64,000 nt of DNA, from contig JARFNK010000008.1 in assembly GCA_029167225.1 (NCBI GenBank), positions 161,270 to 225,269 of the forward strand, in the 5' to 3' direction. The stretch is from Sphingobium arseniciresistens. Its GTDB lineage: Bacteria > Pseudomonadota > Alphaproteobacteria > Sphingomonadales > Sphingomonadaceae. The position numbers were made by a program, and so were the translations under genes. Below the pieces are notes generated by a model. That model did not search any database, was not told where the DNA came from, and saw only the letters and a list, made by a program, of their open reading frames with translations. Positions 33,239 through 41,384 of the stretch are shown in pieces (within the stretch, counting starts at the first letter, position 1; each line of letters begins with the position of its first letter).

Positions 33239-33700
33239 GTGTGGGCTCCTTGCTCCGTGATGTCATGTATGACATCGCTTGGCCCATATCTACAGGAGAT
33301 CGGATCTGGCGCGACCGGGTCGGCTGTCAACGGCTGGCTCGATAGGGTGACGTGTGGACGGCTCTGTTGAGGCCTTGATTCGTGACGCTTTGCCAATCAA
33401 CCCAGTTGCTGCCTCCAAGCCTATCGACATTCAGCCCTGACGGGCTGAAAATGGCGATTTCCCTTGCTTCCGGTTTTCACCTGCTTTGAGTACGCTGCGT
33501 TGAAATGAGCCGCCATTGGCGGCCGGATAGGGCCCTTTCTTCCCGGTTTGCGCAATCCTCCGCTTTGCTTGGGCGATTTTTTCCGCACATGACAAGGCAG
33601 ACGGCATAGCGCGTCGCGCTTTACCGCGTTGACCCGAAGGGCCTATGGCTTGGCGCGATCGAGGTGAGCGAGACACGCCCGAAGCAGGAGAGGAGATGAT
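33239..33700. other. Intergenic with repeat copy A
   Basis: 462 bp between divergent esterase and hydrolase genes. It contains copy A of the 89-bp repeat (33421-33509) and a hairpin GCCGCCATTGGCGGC (33509-33523). Frames here have poor composition. Confidence 0.5.
33421..33509 (+). repeat. 89-bp repeat, copy A
   Basis: Matches the reverse complement of 37185-37273 at about 78 of 89 positions by eye, without gaps. It contains the small hairpin CAGCCCTGACGGGCTG. It ends 191 bp before the start of the hydrolase gene at 33701 and points towards it. Confidence 0.8.
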
Positions 33701-35206
33701 ATGCGCGACGACTGGAAACGAACCATCCATCGGGGGCTGATCGCCGGGGCAATGATCCTGGCGACCGCCGGGGTAGCGGCGAGCGCGCAAGCGCCGGTGG
33801 TCAGGTACGTTCCGGGCAAGACCGTCCTGCCGCTCGGCGAATTCGATCTGGCATCGATCGGCTATCGCAGCGACGAATATTTCTTCTCAGGCAACGCCCA
33901 ATCCTATGAACCCGCCGGCCCGTTGAGCAGTGACGGTCGCTGGACCGTCAAACCGGGGGCGAAGGCGCCGTTCACCACGCGCATCGTCGTGGTCCGGCCG
34001 ACCGATCCAGCCAAATTCAACGGGACTGTGCTGGTCGAATGGCTCAATGTCACTGCCGGCCGGGACATGCCCGCCGACTGGATCCTCGCACATCGCGAGA
34101 TGACCCGGAAGGGCTATGCCTATGTCGGCGTGTCGGTACAGAAAATGGGCGTCGACGGCAGCGCCCAGAACCAGATGTCCGGCGCCACGGCCATGCCGCT
34201 CACCAAGGTCGATCCGCAACGCTACGGCACGCTGGTCCATCCCGGCGATGCCTTTTCCTTCGACATCTTCACCCAGGCCGGTGCCGCGCTGAAATCGCCG
34301 GGCGCCGGCGGTCTGCTGGGGCCGCTGTCACCGCGTCGCGTGATGGCGCTGGGCGAATCGCAATCGGCGACCTTCCTGACCACCTATATCAATGCGATCG
34401 ATCCCGTCGCCCGCCTCTATGACGGCTTCTTCATCCATTCCCGATTTGGCAGCGGCGTCGCGCTCGACAGCACGCGCAGCTTCACCGGCCCCAATGCGAT
34501 CCCGCGGCAGATGATTTTCCGCTCAGACCTGCGAGTGCCGGTGCTGGCGCTGATCACCGAGACCGATCTGATCGGCGGCCTCCTGCCGGGCTATTATGGT
34601 TCGCGGCGCCCGGACGACGCCAGGCTGCGGGTATGGGAGGTTCCCGGCGCGGCGCATGTCGACAATTATTTCCTGGGCGGCACCGCGATCGATGCGGGTC
34701 CGGGGGGAAGCGCCAATCTCGCGCCGTTTTTCCTGCCGAAGGCCGAGCCGGCGGGCTCCCCTACCGAAAAGTCGATCAATCCCGGCATGGCGCACCATTA
34801 TGTCTATCAGGCCGCGCTTGCCGCTTTCGATCGCTGGGTGCGGACAGGCAAGCCGCCCGCGAGCGCGCCGCTGATGGAGATGGCGCCCGGCAGCACTGCC
34901 GAGCAGCCGGTTCTGGCGGTGGACCCGCTGGGCCTGACGCGTGGCGGCGTACGCAGTCCGTGGGTCGACGTGCCGACGATGCGTATCACTGGCGTCGGCA
35001 ACAAGGGCAGCTTCCTGGCCACGCTGGGTGGCATCGGCGAACGGTTTGACAAGGCGACGCTGGCAAAGCTCTATCCCGGCGGCAAGGCCGACTATCTGCG
35101 CCGCTTCACCCGCGCGCTCGACAAGGCGATCGCCTCCGGCCATATCCTGACCGCCGACCGCCAGGAAATCATCGAGATTGCCGCCATCAATTTCGACAAG
35201 AGCTGA
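33701..35206 (+). CDS. Secreted alpha/beta hydrolase (Abhydrolase_10-like)
   Basis: 501 aa with signal peptide (AGAMILATAGVAASAQA). Large alpha/beta hydrolase of the 'alpha/beta hydrolase domain' family (Abhydrolase_10-like): VEWLNVTAGRDMPADW near residue 113, nucleophile Ser220 in ALGESQSATF, GFFIHSRFG after it, and His in VPGAAHVDNYF. Members hydrolyse esters or lactones; the substrate is unknown. It lies between esterase genes transcribed on the other strand. Confidence 0.82.
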   Translation: MRDDWKRTIHRGLIAGAMILATAGVAASAQAPVVRYVPGKTVLPLGEFDLASIGYRSDEYFFSGNAQSYEPAGPLSSDGRWTVKPGAKAPFTTRIVVVRPTDPAKFNGTVLVEWLNVTAGRDMPADWILAHREMTRKGYAYVGVSVQKMGVDGSAQNQMSGATAMPLTKVDPQRYGTLVHPGDAFSFDIFTQAGAALKSPGAGGLLGPLSPRRVMALGESQSATFLTTYINAIDPVARLYDGFFIHSRFGSGVALDSTRSFTGPNAIPRQMIFRSDLRVPVLALITETDLIGGLLPGYYGSRRPDDARLRVWEVPGAAHVDNYFLGGTAIDAGPGGSANLAPFFLPKAEPAGSPTEKSINPGMAHHYVYQAALAAFDRWVRTGKPPASAPLMEMAPGSTAEQPVLAVDPLGLTRGGVRSPWVDVPTMRITGVGNKGSFLATLGGIGERFDKATLAKLYPGGKADYLRRFTRALDKAIASGHILTADRQEIIEIAAINFDKS

Positions 35207-35287
35207 CGACATGACCGGTGTGGGGCGGCGTGATCAGCCGCGCCGCCTCGCCCGGCCGCAGGCAAGAAGCCGGCCGTCATGCGCCTG

Positions 35288-36916
35288 TCAGCCGGCCATG
35301 AAGAGCGGCCCCTTCCACGCCCCGAAGGGATCCTGCAGCGGCAGGCTCTCGCTGGTCTTGCGATCGCCGCTGCGGAAATCGTCGACGACACGAGGCCTCT
35401 CCTCCATCACCAGCGTGGGGCGCCGCGCGAGATCATAGGGATGCCAGGTCGGTATCCGCGGATTGTTCGGATTTCCCGTGCGGGCAAAGGCGACGAAAGT
35501 ATCCATGTGATTGGCGGCGACCGCCTTTCCCGCGGCGCTCGGGTCCGGGTAGAACATGTCATAAGTCCTGTCGCCCACTACCGGATCGCCGAAGGCATAG
35601 GGAATGTCGGCGGTGTGGATTGCCCCGTTCACGGGATCGGGCAGATAGTTGAAGTCCAGCATATAGACCGGGGCCTGCCGGAGTGCCGCTCTGGCAGCGA
35701 CAGCCTGATGCAGCCCGGAGCGCCCCCAGTTCTCGCTCGTAGCGACCTTCAGCAAATCCCACGGCGTGCGCTTGGGATCGTCCTGCGTGTAGCCGGCGAT
35801 CACCTCCCTCGCCCTGGCGTCGTCCAGCTGGTACTGGCGTGCGATACGTGAGCGTAGCTGGTCCGCCGTGACCTGCTGGTTGCGCTTGTCAAAGGCGAGG
35901 AAGAAAGCGCCTTCTGTCGCGGTCATGCTGTAGATCATCGGCATCGACGTCTGCATCGCGACGCCTTCGGGCGATTGCATCTGGTGGAGAATGATACGCC
36001 CGTCGACCATCGGCCTTGCCCCCAGATCATTGGTCTTGGCGAGCGCGGTCAGATTTGCTGCAAGCAGTTGCGAGACGGGCACGTCCTGCAGCTTGCGGAA
36101 GTCGCGCTGGTCGATCTCGAGCGCTTTCAGCAGCTCGTGGGTGACTCGCTCGCCATCGCCCACGGTCCTCAGGCTGGACGGGGTACCGCTCATGTTGATG
36201 CCGCGCTGGAAAAGCCCTCGGGACATGGGCGAAAGCTGCATGGTGATGATCTTAGAGCCACCGCCCGATTGGCCGAATACGGTCACATTGCCCGGATCCC
36301 CGCCGAAATGGGCAATGTTGACCTTCACCCATTGGAGCGCGGCGATCAGATCGAGCTGACCGACATTCGCGGAGTCCGCGAAGGCCGGGTCAAGGGAACC
36401 CAGATGCGTGTAGCCCAAGACATTGAGGCGATGGTTGACTGCCACGACCACCACGTCCCCGAACTTCGCTAGGTTGGCTCCGTCGACCTCTCCGCACCCC
36501 GCTTCGAAGCCGCCGCCGTGGATCCAGAACATCACCGGGCGTCGCGCATCAGGATTGAGGTCTGGCGTGAAAATGTTGATAGAACAGCAATCTTCGCTCA
36601 TCGCCGGCGGCGGCCCGCTCACCCACGGGGCCGCGACCTGGGGGCATCGCGCCCCGTAGCGCACGGCGTCGCGCACGCCTGCCCAGTTGGCCACTGGTCG
36701 CGGCGCCAGGAAGCGGTTTGCGCCCCCGGTGTCAGCGGCATAGGGTATGCCCTTGAAGCTGACGGTCCCGTTGTTGCGCGAACCTCGCAACTTGCCGTTG
36801 GCAATTTCCACGGTGACCGGCTCGGCAGCCCAGAGGCTCGCAGGGCTTAGGAGGGCAGGGGTCAGAAGTCCCCCGGCAATCGTGGATACAAATGCCCGCC
36901 TGCTTGTCATCCACAT
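35288..36916 (-). CDS. Secreted type-B carboxylesterase
   Basis: 542 aa. Tat-like start MWMTSRRAFVSTIAGG followed by a hydrophobic stretch ending SLWAAE. Oxyanion loop HGGG (134-137), nucleophile Ser217 in FGQSGGGSK (Gln instead of Glu before the Ser), then DALSD-type acid and His regions near TADIPYAFGDPV. A paralogue of the esterase at 31589 in size and order of motifs. Repeat copy B lies about 270 bp upstream of its start. Confidence 0.9.
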   Translation of the reverse strand: MWMTSRRAFVSTIAGGLLTPALLSPASLWAAEPVTVEIANGKLRGSRNNGTVSFKGIPYAADTGGANRFLAPRPVANWAGVRDAVRYGARCPQVAAPWVSGPPPAMSEDCCSINIFTPDLNPDARRPVMFWIHGGGFEAGCGEVDGANLAKFGDVVVVAVNHRLNVLGYTHLGSLDPAFADSANVGQLDLIAALQWVKVNIAHFGGDPGNVTVFGQSGGGSKIITMQLSPMSRGLFQRGINMSGTPSSLRTVGDGERVTHELLKALEIDQRDFRKLQDVPVSQLLAANLTALAKTNDLGARPMVDGRIILHQMQSPEGVAMQTSMPMIYSMTATEGAFFLAFDKRNQQVTADQLRSRIARQYQLDDARAREVIAGYTQDDPKRTPWDLLKVATSENWGRSGLHQAVAARAALRQAPVYMLDFNYLPDPVNGAIHTADIPYAFGDPVVGDRTYDMFYPDPSAAGKAVAANHMDTFVAFARTGNPNNPRIPTWHPYDLARRPTLVMEERPRVVDDFRSGDRKTSESLPLQDPFGAWKGPLFMAG

Positions 36917-37351
36917 TATTCAGCACCCTCCGTAATCATCATCTTGTTGTAGAACATGCTTAGGATGCTTCTTCGTCCAGTCAACAGTTGCACTTATGCG
37001 TCGATCGGCCTGCTCTTCACTCGATCAATGCATCGGGGCAGGTTTCTTCCGGCGGCCGGGAGCACCCATCATGGCGGGTTCTGGTTCGCAGGGGCCTAGG
37101 ACTTGATCCCCAGGGCCGATCGATATCCAGATGATGACGTGCCGAAATGGGGGTTTTTCGTGACCCTTGAAATGAGGCACGCGACTCATTTCAACGCAGC
37201 CTACTCAAAGCATGTGAGCACCCGAAGCACGGGACATCGCCATTTGCAGGCCGTCAGGGCCGAATGTCGATCGGCCCCAGGGCGTGAAGGTGAAAAGGCC
37301 GACATAAGTTGGGCAGGCACCGGTTTGCTCCGGAGCGGAGGTTGGCCGCCG
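36917..37351. other. Intergenic with repeat copy B
   Basis: 435 bp upstream of one esterase gene and downstream of the next. It contains copy B of the 89-bp repeat, and next to it an inverted repeat TTGAAATGAG (37168-37177) / CTCATTTCAA (37185-37194) that overlaps the repeat's end. No gene is supported. Confidence 0.5.
37185..37273 (-). repeat. 89-bp repeat, copy B
   Basis: Inverted relative to copy A (33421-33509); eleven mismatches, no gaps. Read on the minus strand it points to the esterase gene starting at 36916, so both copies have the same orientation towards the gene they precede. Confidence 0.8.
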
Positions 37352-38764
37352 TCACGGCGTCGGGTTGCGCTGTAGCTGTGCGCCGCCCTCTGCCGTGAAA
37401 TTTATCATGACCGGTGCGCTCGGGATGTGCGGTTCCCAATCGCCGAGGCCCGGGCCGTTGGGATTGCCGGTTTTCACGAAGTTGGCCATGTACCTGCTCA
37501 TGATCCTGCCGACCCCCCGGTCCTTGGCGGTGGTCGCGGGCGCATAGCGATTGTCGACCGTGTCGAAGAAGAATGCGATGTCGGAACCATGGATCGCGCC
37601 CACGGTGTCCGGTTTGCGCTGGGAATCGGCGACGTAAGAGAAGCGATAGTAATAGGTCGGCACGCCCTGGGACGAAAACAGGTCGGCCATGGCGCGAGCG
37701 CCGTGGATCATATATCCATCTGGGCCGCCCATGTCGTTGCTTGTGGCACCGACCATGACCGGAACCTTGTTCCATGTGCCGGCGCGGTAGCGCACCGGGG
37801 CATCGACGTTGATGATCCCATCGACAATGGGCAGCGTATAGGTTCGCGGTTCGGCCTGTGCAGCGGCTGAGCTCGTCATGCTCAGCCCGTCGACCACCTC
37901 GGTGGCGGGAAGCGCGCGGAGCTTTGCGAGGGCCTGAGGGTCGTTTTCTGCTATGCCCTTGGCCTTCGCAAAATTGACGCCGGCCGCCTCAGCCCTCGCG
38001 ATGGTCGCGCCGTCTGTCGACCAGGCGGGCATGCCGATGCCGCTGGACTGGATGATGGCGCGCTTGAACAGCCCCTTGGCCATAGGGGAGCCCAATAACA
38101 TGTGCACGGCCGAGGCTCCGGCGCTCTCGCCGACAATGGTGACGTTGTCGGGATCGCCGCCAAAGGCTGCTGCATTGCGCTTGACCCAGCGCAGCATCGC
38201 AAGAATATCCATGAGGCCGTAGTTCACCTCGAGCCCCTTGTCGGCGTTAGCGGCCGTGAGCTGCGGATGGCCGAAGGTGCCGAACCGGCCGACCCGGTAG
38301 TTGAAGCTGATGAACATGACGCCCTGCCGGGCCATCGCGTCGCCGGTATAGATCGTGGGCGAGGATCCGCCGACGACGAAGCCGCCACCAAAGATCCAGA
38401 GCAGGATCGGCGTTTTGCCGGTGGCATCGGCCGCCCTCCAGACGTTGGCAAAGAGGCAGTCTTCCGAAACCTTCGCGGTTGCAGGCATGGGAGCGCCCAG
38501 GACCTGCATGCAGTCGGCGCCATAGTCGGTGGCCTGCTTCAATTCCGCCCAAGGACGTACGGGTTGCGGCGCGCGCCAGCGCAGGTCGCCGACCGGAGGC
38601 GCCGCGAAGGGAATGCCCTTGAAGGCAACGACGCCATCGGTCTCCACACCCTGAATCCGGCCATCAGCGATCGCGACCTGAAGCTGCGTGCGCGCCTGTA
38701 GTGGCGTGTTCGCACCGGCAAGGGTCGCAGAGAGGGCAAGGATGGCAAGCGATGCGATTTTCAC
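37352..38764 (-). CDS. Secreted type-B carboxylesterase with altered oxyanion loop
   Basis: 470 aa, shorter than its neighbours. Sec signal peptide (LAILALSATLAGANTPLQA). Nucleophile Ser214 in VGESAGASAVH; His in AIHGSDIAFFFDT. The usual HGGG oxyanion motif reads FGGG (about 125-128), so His is replaced by Phe. The acid region is GATSNDMGG rather than the usual NxDEG. It is probably an active esterase, but these changes may alter its substrate range. Third carboxylesterase of the island. Confidence 0.88.
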   Translation of the reverse strand: MKIASLAILALSATLAGANTPLQARTQLQVAIADGRIQGVETDGVVAFKGIPFAAPPVGDLRWRAPQPVRPWAELKQATDYGADCMQVLGAPMPATAKVSEDCLFANVWRAADATGKTPILLWIFGGGFVVGGSSPTIYTGDAMARQGVMFISFNYRVGRFGTFGHPQLTAANADKGLEVNYGLMDILAMLRWVKRNAAAFGGDPDNVTIVGESAGASAVHMLLGSPMAKGLFKRAIIQSSGIGMPAWSTDGATIARAEAAGVNFAKAKGIAENDPQALAKLRALPATEVVDGLSMTSSAAAQAEPRTYTLPIVDGIINVDAPVRYRAGTWNKVPVMVGATSNDMGGPDGYMIHGARAMADLFSSQGVPTYYYRFSYVADSQRKPDTVGAIHGSDIAFFFDTVDNRYAPATTAKDRGVGRIMSRYMANFVKTGNPNGPGLGDWEPHIPSAPVMINFTAEGGAQLQRNPTP

Positions 38765-39426
38765 GGATGGTATCCTATGCGAAAGGAAGATGCTGTCGCG
38801 GGTGAATCAGCATTGCCCTGCTTACACTAGTCAGCCCTGTCGAACCAGTTTGACCCTGTTCCGCAAAATGCCTCCAGCGGGAATCAGCAGAATCTGGCAA
38901 AATCGAAGTTGAGCGGAGTTGCAGATTTTGGATGAAGAAGTCGAAGTCCACGGGCGAGCAGATCGCATTTGCGCTCCGCCATGCGAAGGTAGGTACGCCG
39001 GTTGCCGAGGTGTGCCGGAAGATGAGAGTGTCGGAAGCGACCTATTGCCACCGGAAGTAGTTGTTCGGTGGCTTGGGTCCATCGGAGCTGGGCAAGATGC
39101 GACGCTCGAGGAAGAGAACCACAAGCCAAGAGGCTCGTTGCCGATCTGTCGCTGAACAAAGCGGTGCTCCGGGAGGTTCTGGCAGACGGCCGGGTAGAGA
39201 GGAGCATCTGCACATGGCGTGCCCCGATTACACAGCTAATGCGGGCTTCGGGCCTTGCGCTGAAGCGCTTTGAAGGTATCCGCCCGATCCATGCGAGTAC
39301 CGGACTGGTTGCTTCAATCGCCTCGCGCTCGGCTTCCCCGCCCAGCAATGCCGGCACGGATATAGCTTGGCTTTGCAGAAGGTCCGGAAGCTCGTGTAAG
39401 GGCCGATCGTCAGGATTTGAATCAAA
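38765..39426. other. Intergenic with IS relic
   Basis: 662 bp upstream of rlmJ. The centre holds a decayed IS3-type orfA (38932 to about 39190). The rest has no recognisable gene; the last 150 bp precede rlmJ without a clear promoter. Confidence 0.5.
38932..39190 (+). pseudogene. IS3-family orfA relic
   Basis: ATG 38932 opens MKKSKSTGEQIAFALRHAKV, then GTPVAEVCRKMRVSEATYCH, the N terminus of the helix-turn-helix transposase subunit (IS407-like OrfA) of IS3 elements. A stop interrupts it at codon 43 (39058-39060), and two frameshifts are needed to continue through LEEENHK and KRLVADLSLNKAVLREVLADG. Similarity is lost after about 39190 and no orfB is present. Confidence 0.8.
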
Positions 39427-40263
39427 ATGAATTATCGCCATTCCTTTCATGCTGGTAACAGCGCCGATGTCGTGAAGCACAGCCTGCTGATCGCCTTGGT
39501 GCGGGCCTTGCAGCACAAGCAGGGCGCGCTGACCCTGATCGACACCCATGCCGGCTGCGGGCTGTACGACCTTGGCGGGGACGAAGCCCGACGTACCGGC
39601 GAGGCCACGCAGGGCGTGCTGCGGGCCTTTGCTGACCCGAACCCCTTGCTGGACGACTACCGCGCCGCCGTGAAAGCGGTGAATGTGGGGGGCGAGCCGC
39701 AGCGGCACCTCTACCCCGGTTCGCCGCAGTTTCTGGCGCAGCTTTTGCGCCCGCAGGATTTCCTGATCCTCAACGAAAAGCACCCGCAAGACGCTTACAC
39801 CCTGCGCGGCGTGATGCGGGGTACCAGCGCGGCCGTGCATGAACGCGACGCTTACGAGCTTTGGCTGGCCATGTTGCCGCCCCGCACCGCGCGCGGTGTG
39901 GTGGTGGTCGACCCGCCCTACGAGCAGCCGGACGAACGCGCGCGCATCACCGCCACCCTCGCCGCCGCTCACCGCAAATGGGCGCATGGCGTGACGGTGA
40001 TCTGGTATCCGCTGAAAGACCGCGCCACGCATCGGCAGTGGAAGGCGCAGTTACGCAAGCTCGGCATCCCGAAATTGCTGCTGGTGGAGCATTGGCTATA
40101 CGATAGCGAGCAACCCGGTATCTATAACGGCGCCGGCCTCTATATCGTCAATCCGCCCTACGCTTTCACGCAGGCACTGCCGCCGCTGTTGGAAGCTTTG
40201 CGCGCGGCGCTGGCGCCCGAAGGGCACAAGGGCGAGATTATATCCTGCTGGTTGGGCGATTAA
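39427..40263 (+). CDS. rlmJ: 23S rRNA (adenine(2030)-N6)-methyltransferase
   Basis: 278 aa, normal length. Start MNYRHSFHAGNSADVVKH is diagnostic. SAM-binding ALTLIDTHAGCGLYDL and catalytic VVVVDPPYEQPDE (DPPY) are present, followed by VTVIWYPLKDR. It methylates A2030 of 23S rRNA (E. coli numbering). The immediate neighbourhood is a relic on one side and an unknown gene on the other. Confidence 0.95.
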   Translation: MNYRHSFHAGNSADVVKHSLLIALVRALQHKQGALTLIDTHAGCGLYDLGGDEARRTGEATQGVLRAFADPNPLLDDYRAAVKAVNVGGEPQRHLYPGSPQFLAQLLRPQDFLILNEKHPQDAYTLRGVMRGTSAAVHERDAYELWLAMLPPRTARGVVVVDPPYEQPDERARITATLAAAHRKWAHGVTVIWYPLKDRATHRQWKAQLRKLGIPKLLLVEHWLYDSEQPGIYNGAGLYIVNPPYAFTQALPPLLEALRAALAPEGHKGEIISCWLGD

Positions 40264-40504
40264 GATAAACCCTCATCCGACCCTTCACCCAGAGGGGAAA
40301 TTGCCGCGCTTCGGGTTGCAAACAAAATTGGGTCACGCTGATTTTTGGAGCACGGTTTTCGCGCTGGGCGGCCGCGCTCGAGACGATAGTGCCTATACGC
40401 CCGTTGGCAACGGACGCGATCATATGATCCTGTTCGCTTGGAATGGCGACAGAGGGCGTCGAGAAAACTCTGCGATACCGCTGCTGACATGCTAAGGGTA
40501 TGAC

Positions 40505-40825
40505 ATGTTTCAAGCACCCGGCCGCAGCGGCACTGTAGAGATTGACGGCTTCAAATATGATTGGGAACTCCTGAGCGAGCCTCAATTGTCCTCTTCCGAT
40601 GGCTGGAAGGGAATGACCGTCTCCCTGCGTCAGAAAGACATGCCGCGCGAAGCCGTGCTGGAATTTCCGGCACCCAAGCGCCTGATGAAAGGATTGGCGA
40701 AAGGGCGTTTGCACATCAACGATGCGATTGCTTCGCGAGGAGTGCGGGCCGCATTATCGGCAGGATGGGATCCTGCCTCGCGAGGCAAACCCACGGTTTT
40801 CATGGTTGATGCCAACGGTGACTGA
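40505..40825 (+). CDS. Hypothetical protein
   Basis: 106 aa with AAGGGT before the ATG. Beta-rich N terminus (GTVEIDGFKYDWELLSEPQL, GMTVSLRQKDMPREAVLEFP) and a helical C-terminal half. No signal peptide and no family recognised. It stands alone between rlmJ and the TonB receptor. Confidence 0.7.
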   Translation: MFQAPGRSGTVEIDGFKYDWELLSEPQLSSSDGWKGMTVSLRQKDMPREAVLEFPAPKRLMKGLAKGRLHINDAIASRGVRAALSAGWDPASRGKPTVFMVDANGD

Positions 40826-41384
40826 AGCGGCGTAAATTCTGTACCCCCGCCGTCGCAGATATAAATGGAGTCGGGCGGCATCGTGCCATTCGTCCGCTCA
40901 TGCAGCTGGAAATCTGTCGGTCCGCACCTGAAAGACGGAATTTCGGTGTCGAACATCTGCCAAGGGGCCAGGCTGTGTGGAAACCTCGTCGCCGTCGCAG
41001 TTGATAGATATGTCCGGTGCCAAGGCTGCGCGGCGTTGGCTTTAGCCGGCGATTACGCTCGGCAGGTTGCGGGTTCCCATGATGTTGAGGGCGCAGGAGC
41101 TCGGGTGCAGTCTCGTGTCCGGCCTTTGATGCGGTCGTTCGGTGGAGCGCTGGCCCTTATGGTATCCGCGAACCAGGTCCCACTCTGCTTTGTGGGTTCT
41201 AATGGCCACGACGTTCGACAGGGCGTGCCGGCTCCCGCTCTGACTGGTTCGCGGCTTTCGAACTTCTTCTGCAGTGGGGACGAGTTACCGTAAATTTCAG
41301 TTGAAATATACACGCCACAATAGTGCAACAACAACGGCCTAACCGCCCCCTATCGGCCTTAGAGCCTTGGGGAGAAACCACCAC
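40826..41384. other. Intergenic upstream of TonB receptor
   Basis: 560 bp. Frames on both strands (for example 40865-41293) have no domain or ribosome binding site. The last 100 bp are AT-richer (GTAAATTTCAGTTGAAATAT around 41290) and likely hold the receptor's promoter; the palindrome ATTTCAGTTGAAAT at 41294-41307 may be an operator. Confidence 0.4.

Noticed and set aside
38932-39420. Two overlapping plus-strand frames here as real genes
   Set aside because: They are the frameshifted pieces of one IS3-type orfA, followed by sequence with no similarity to a protein family.
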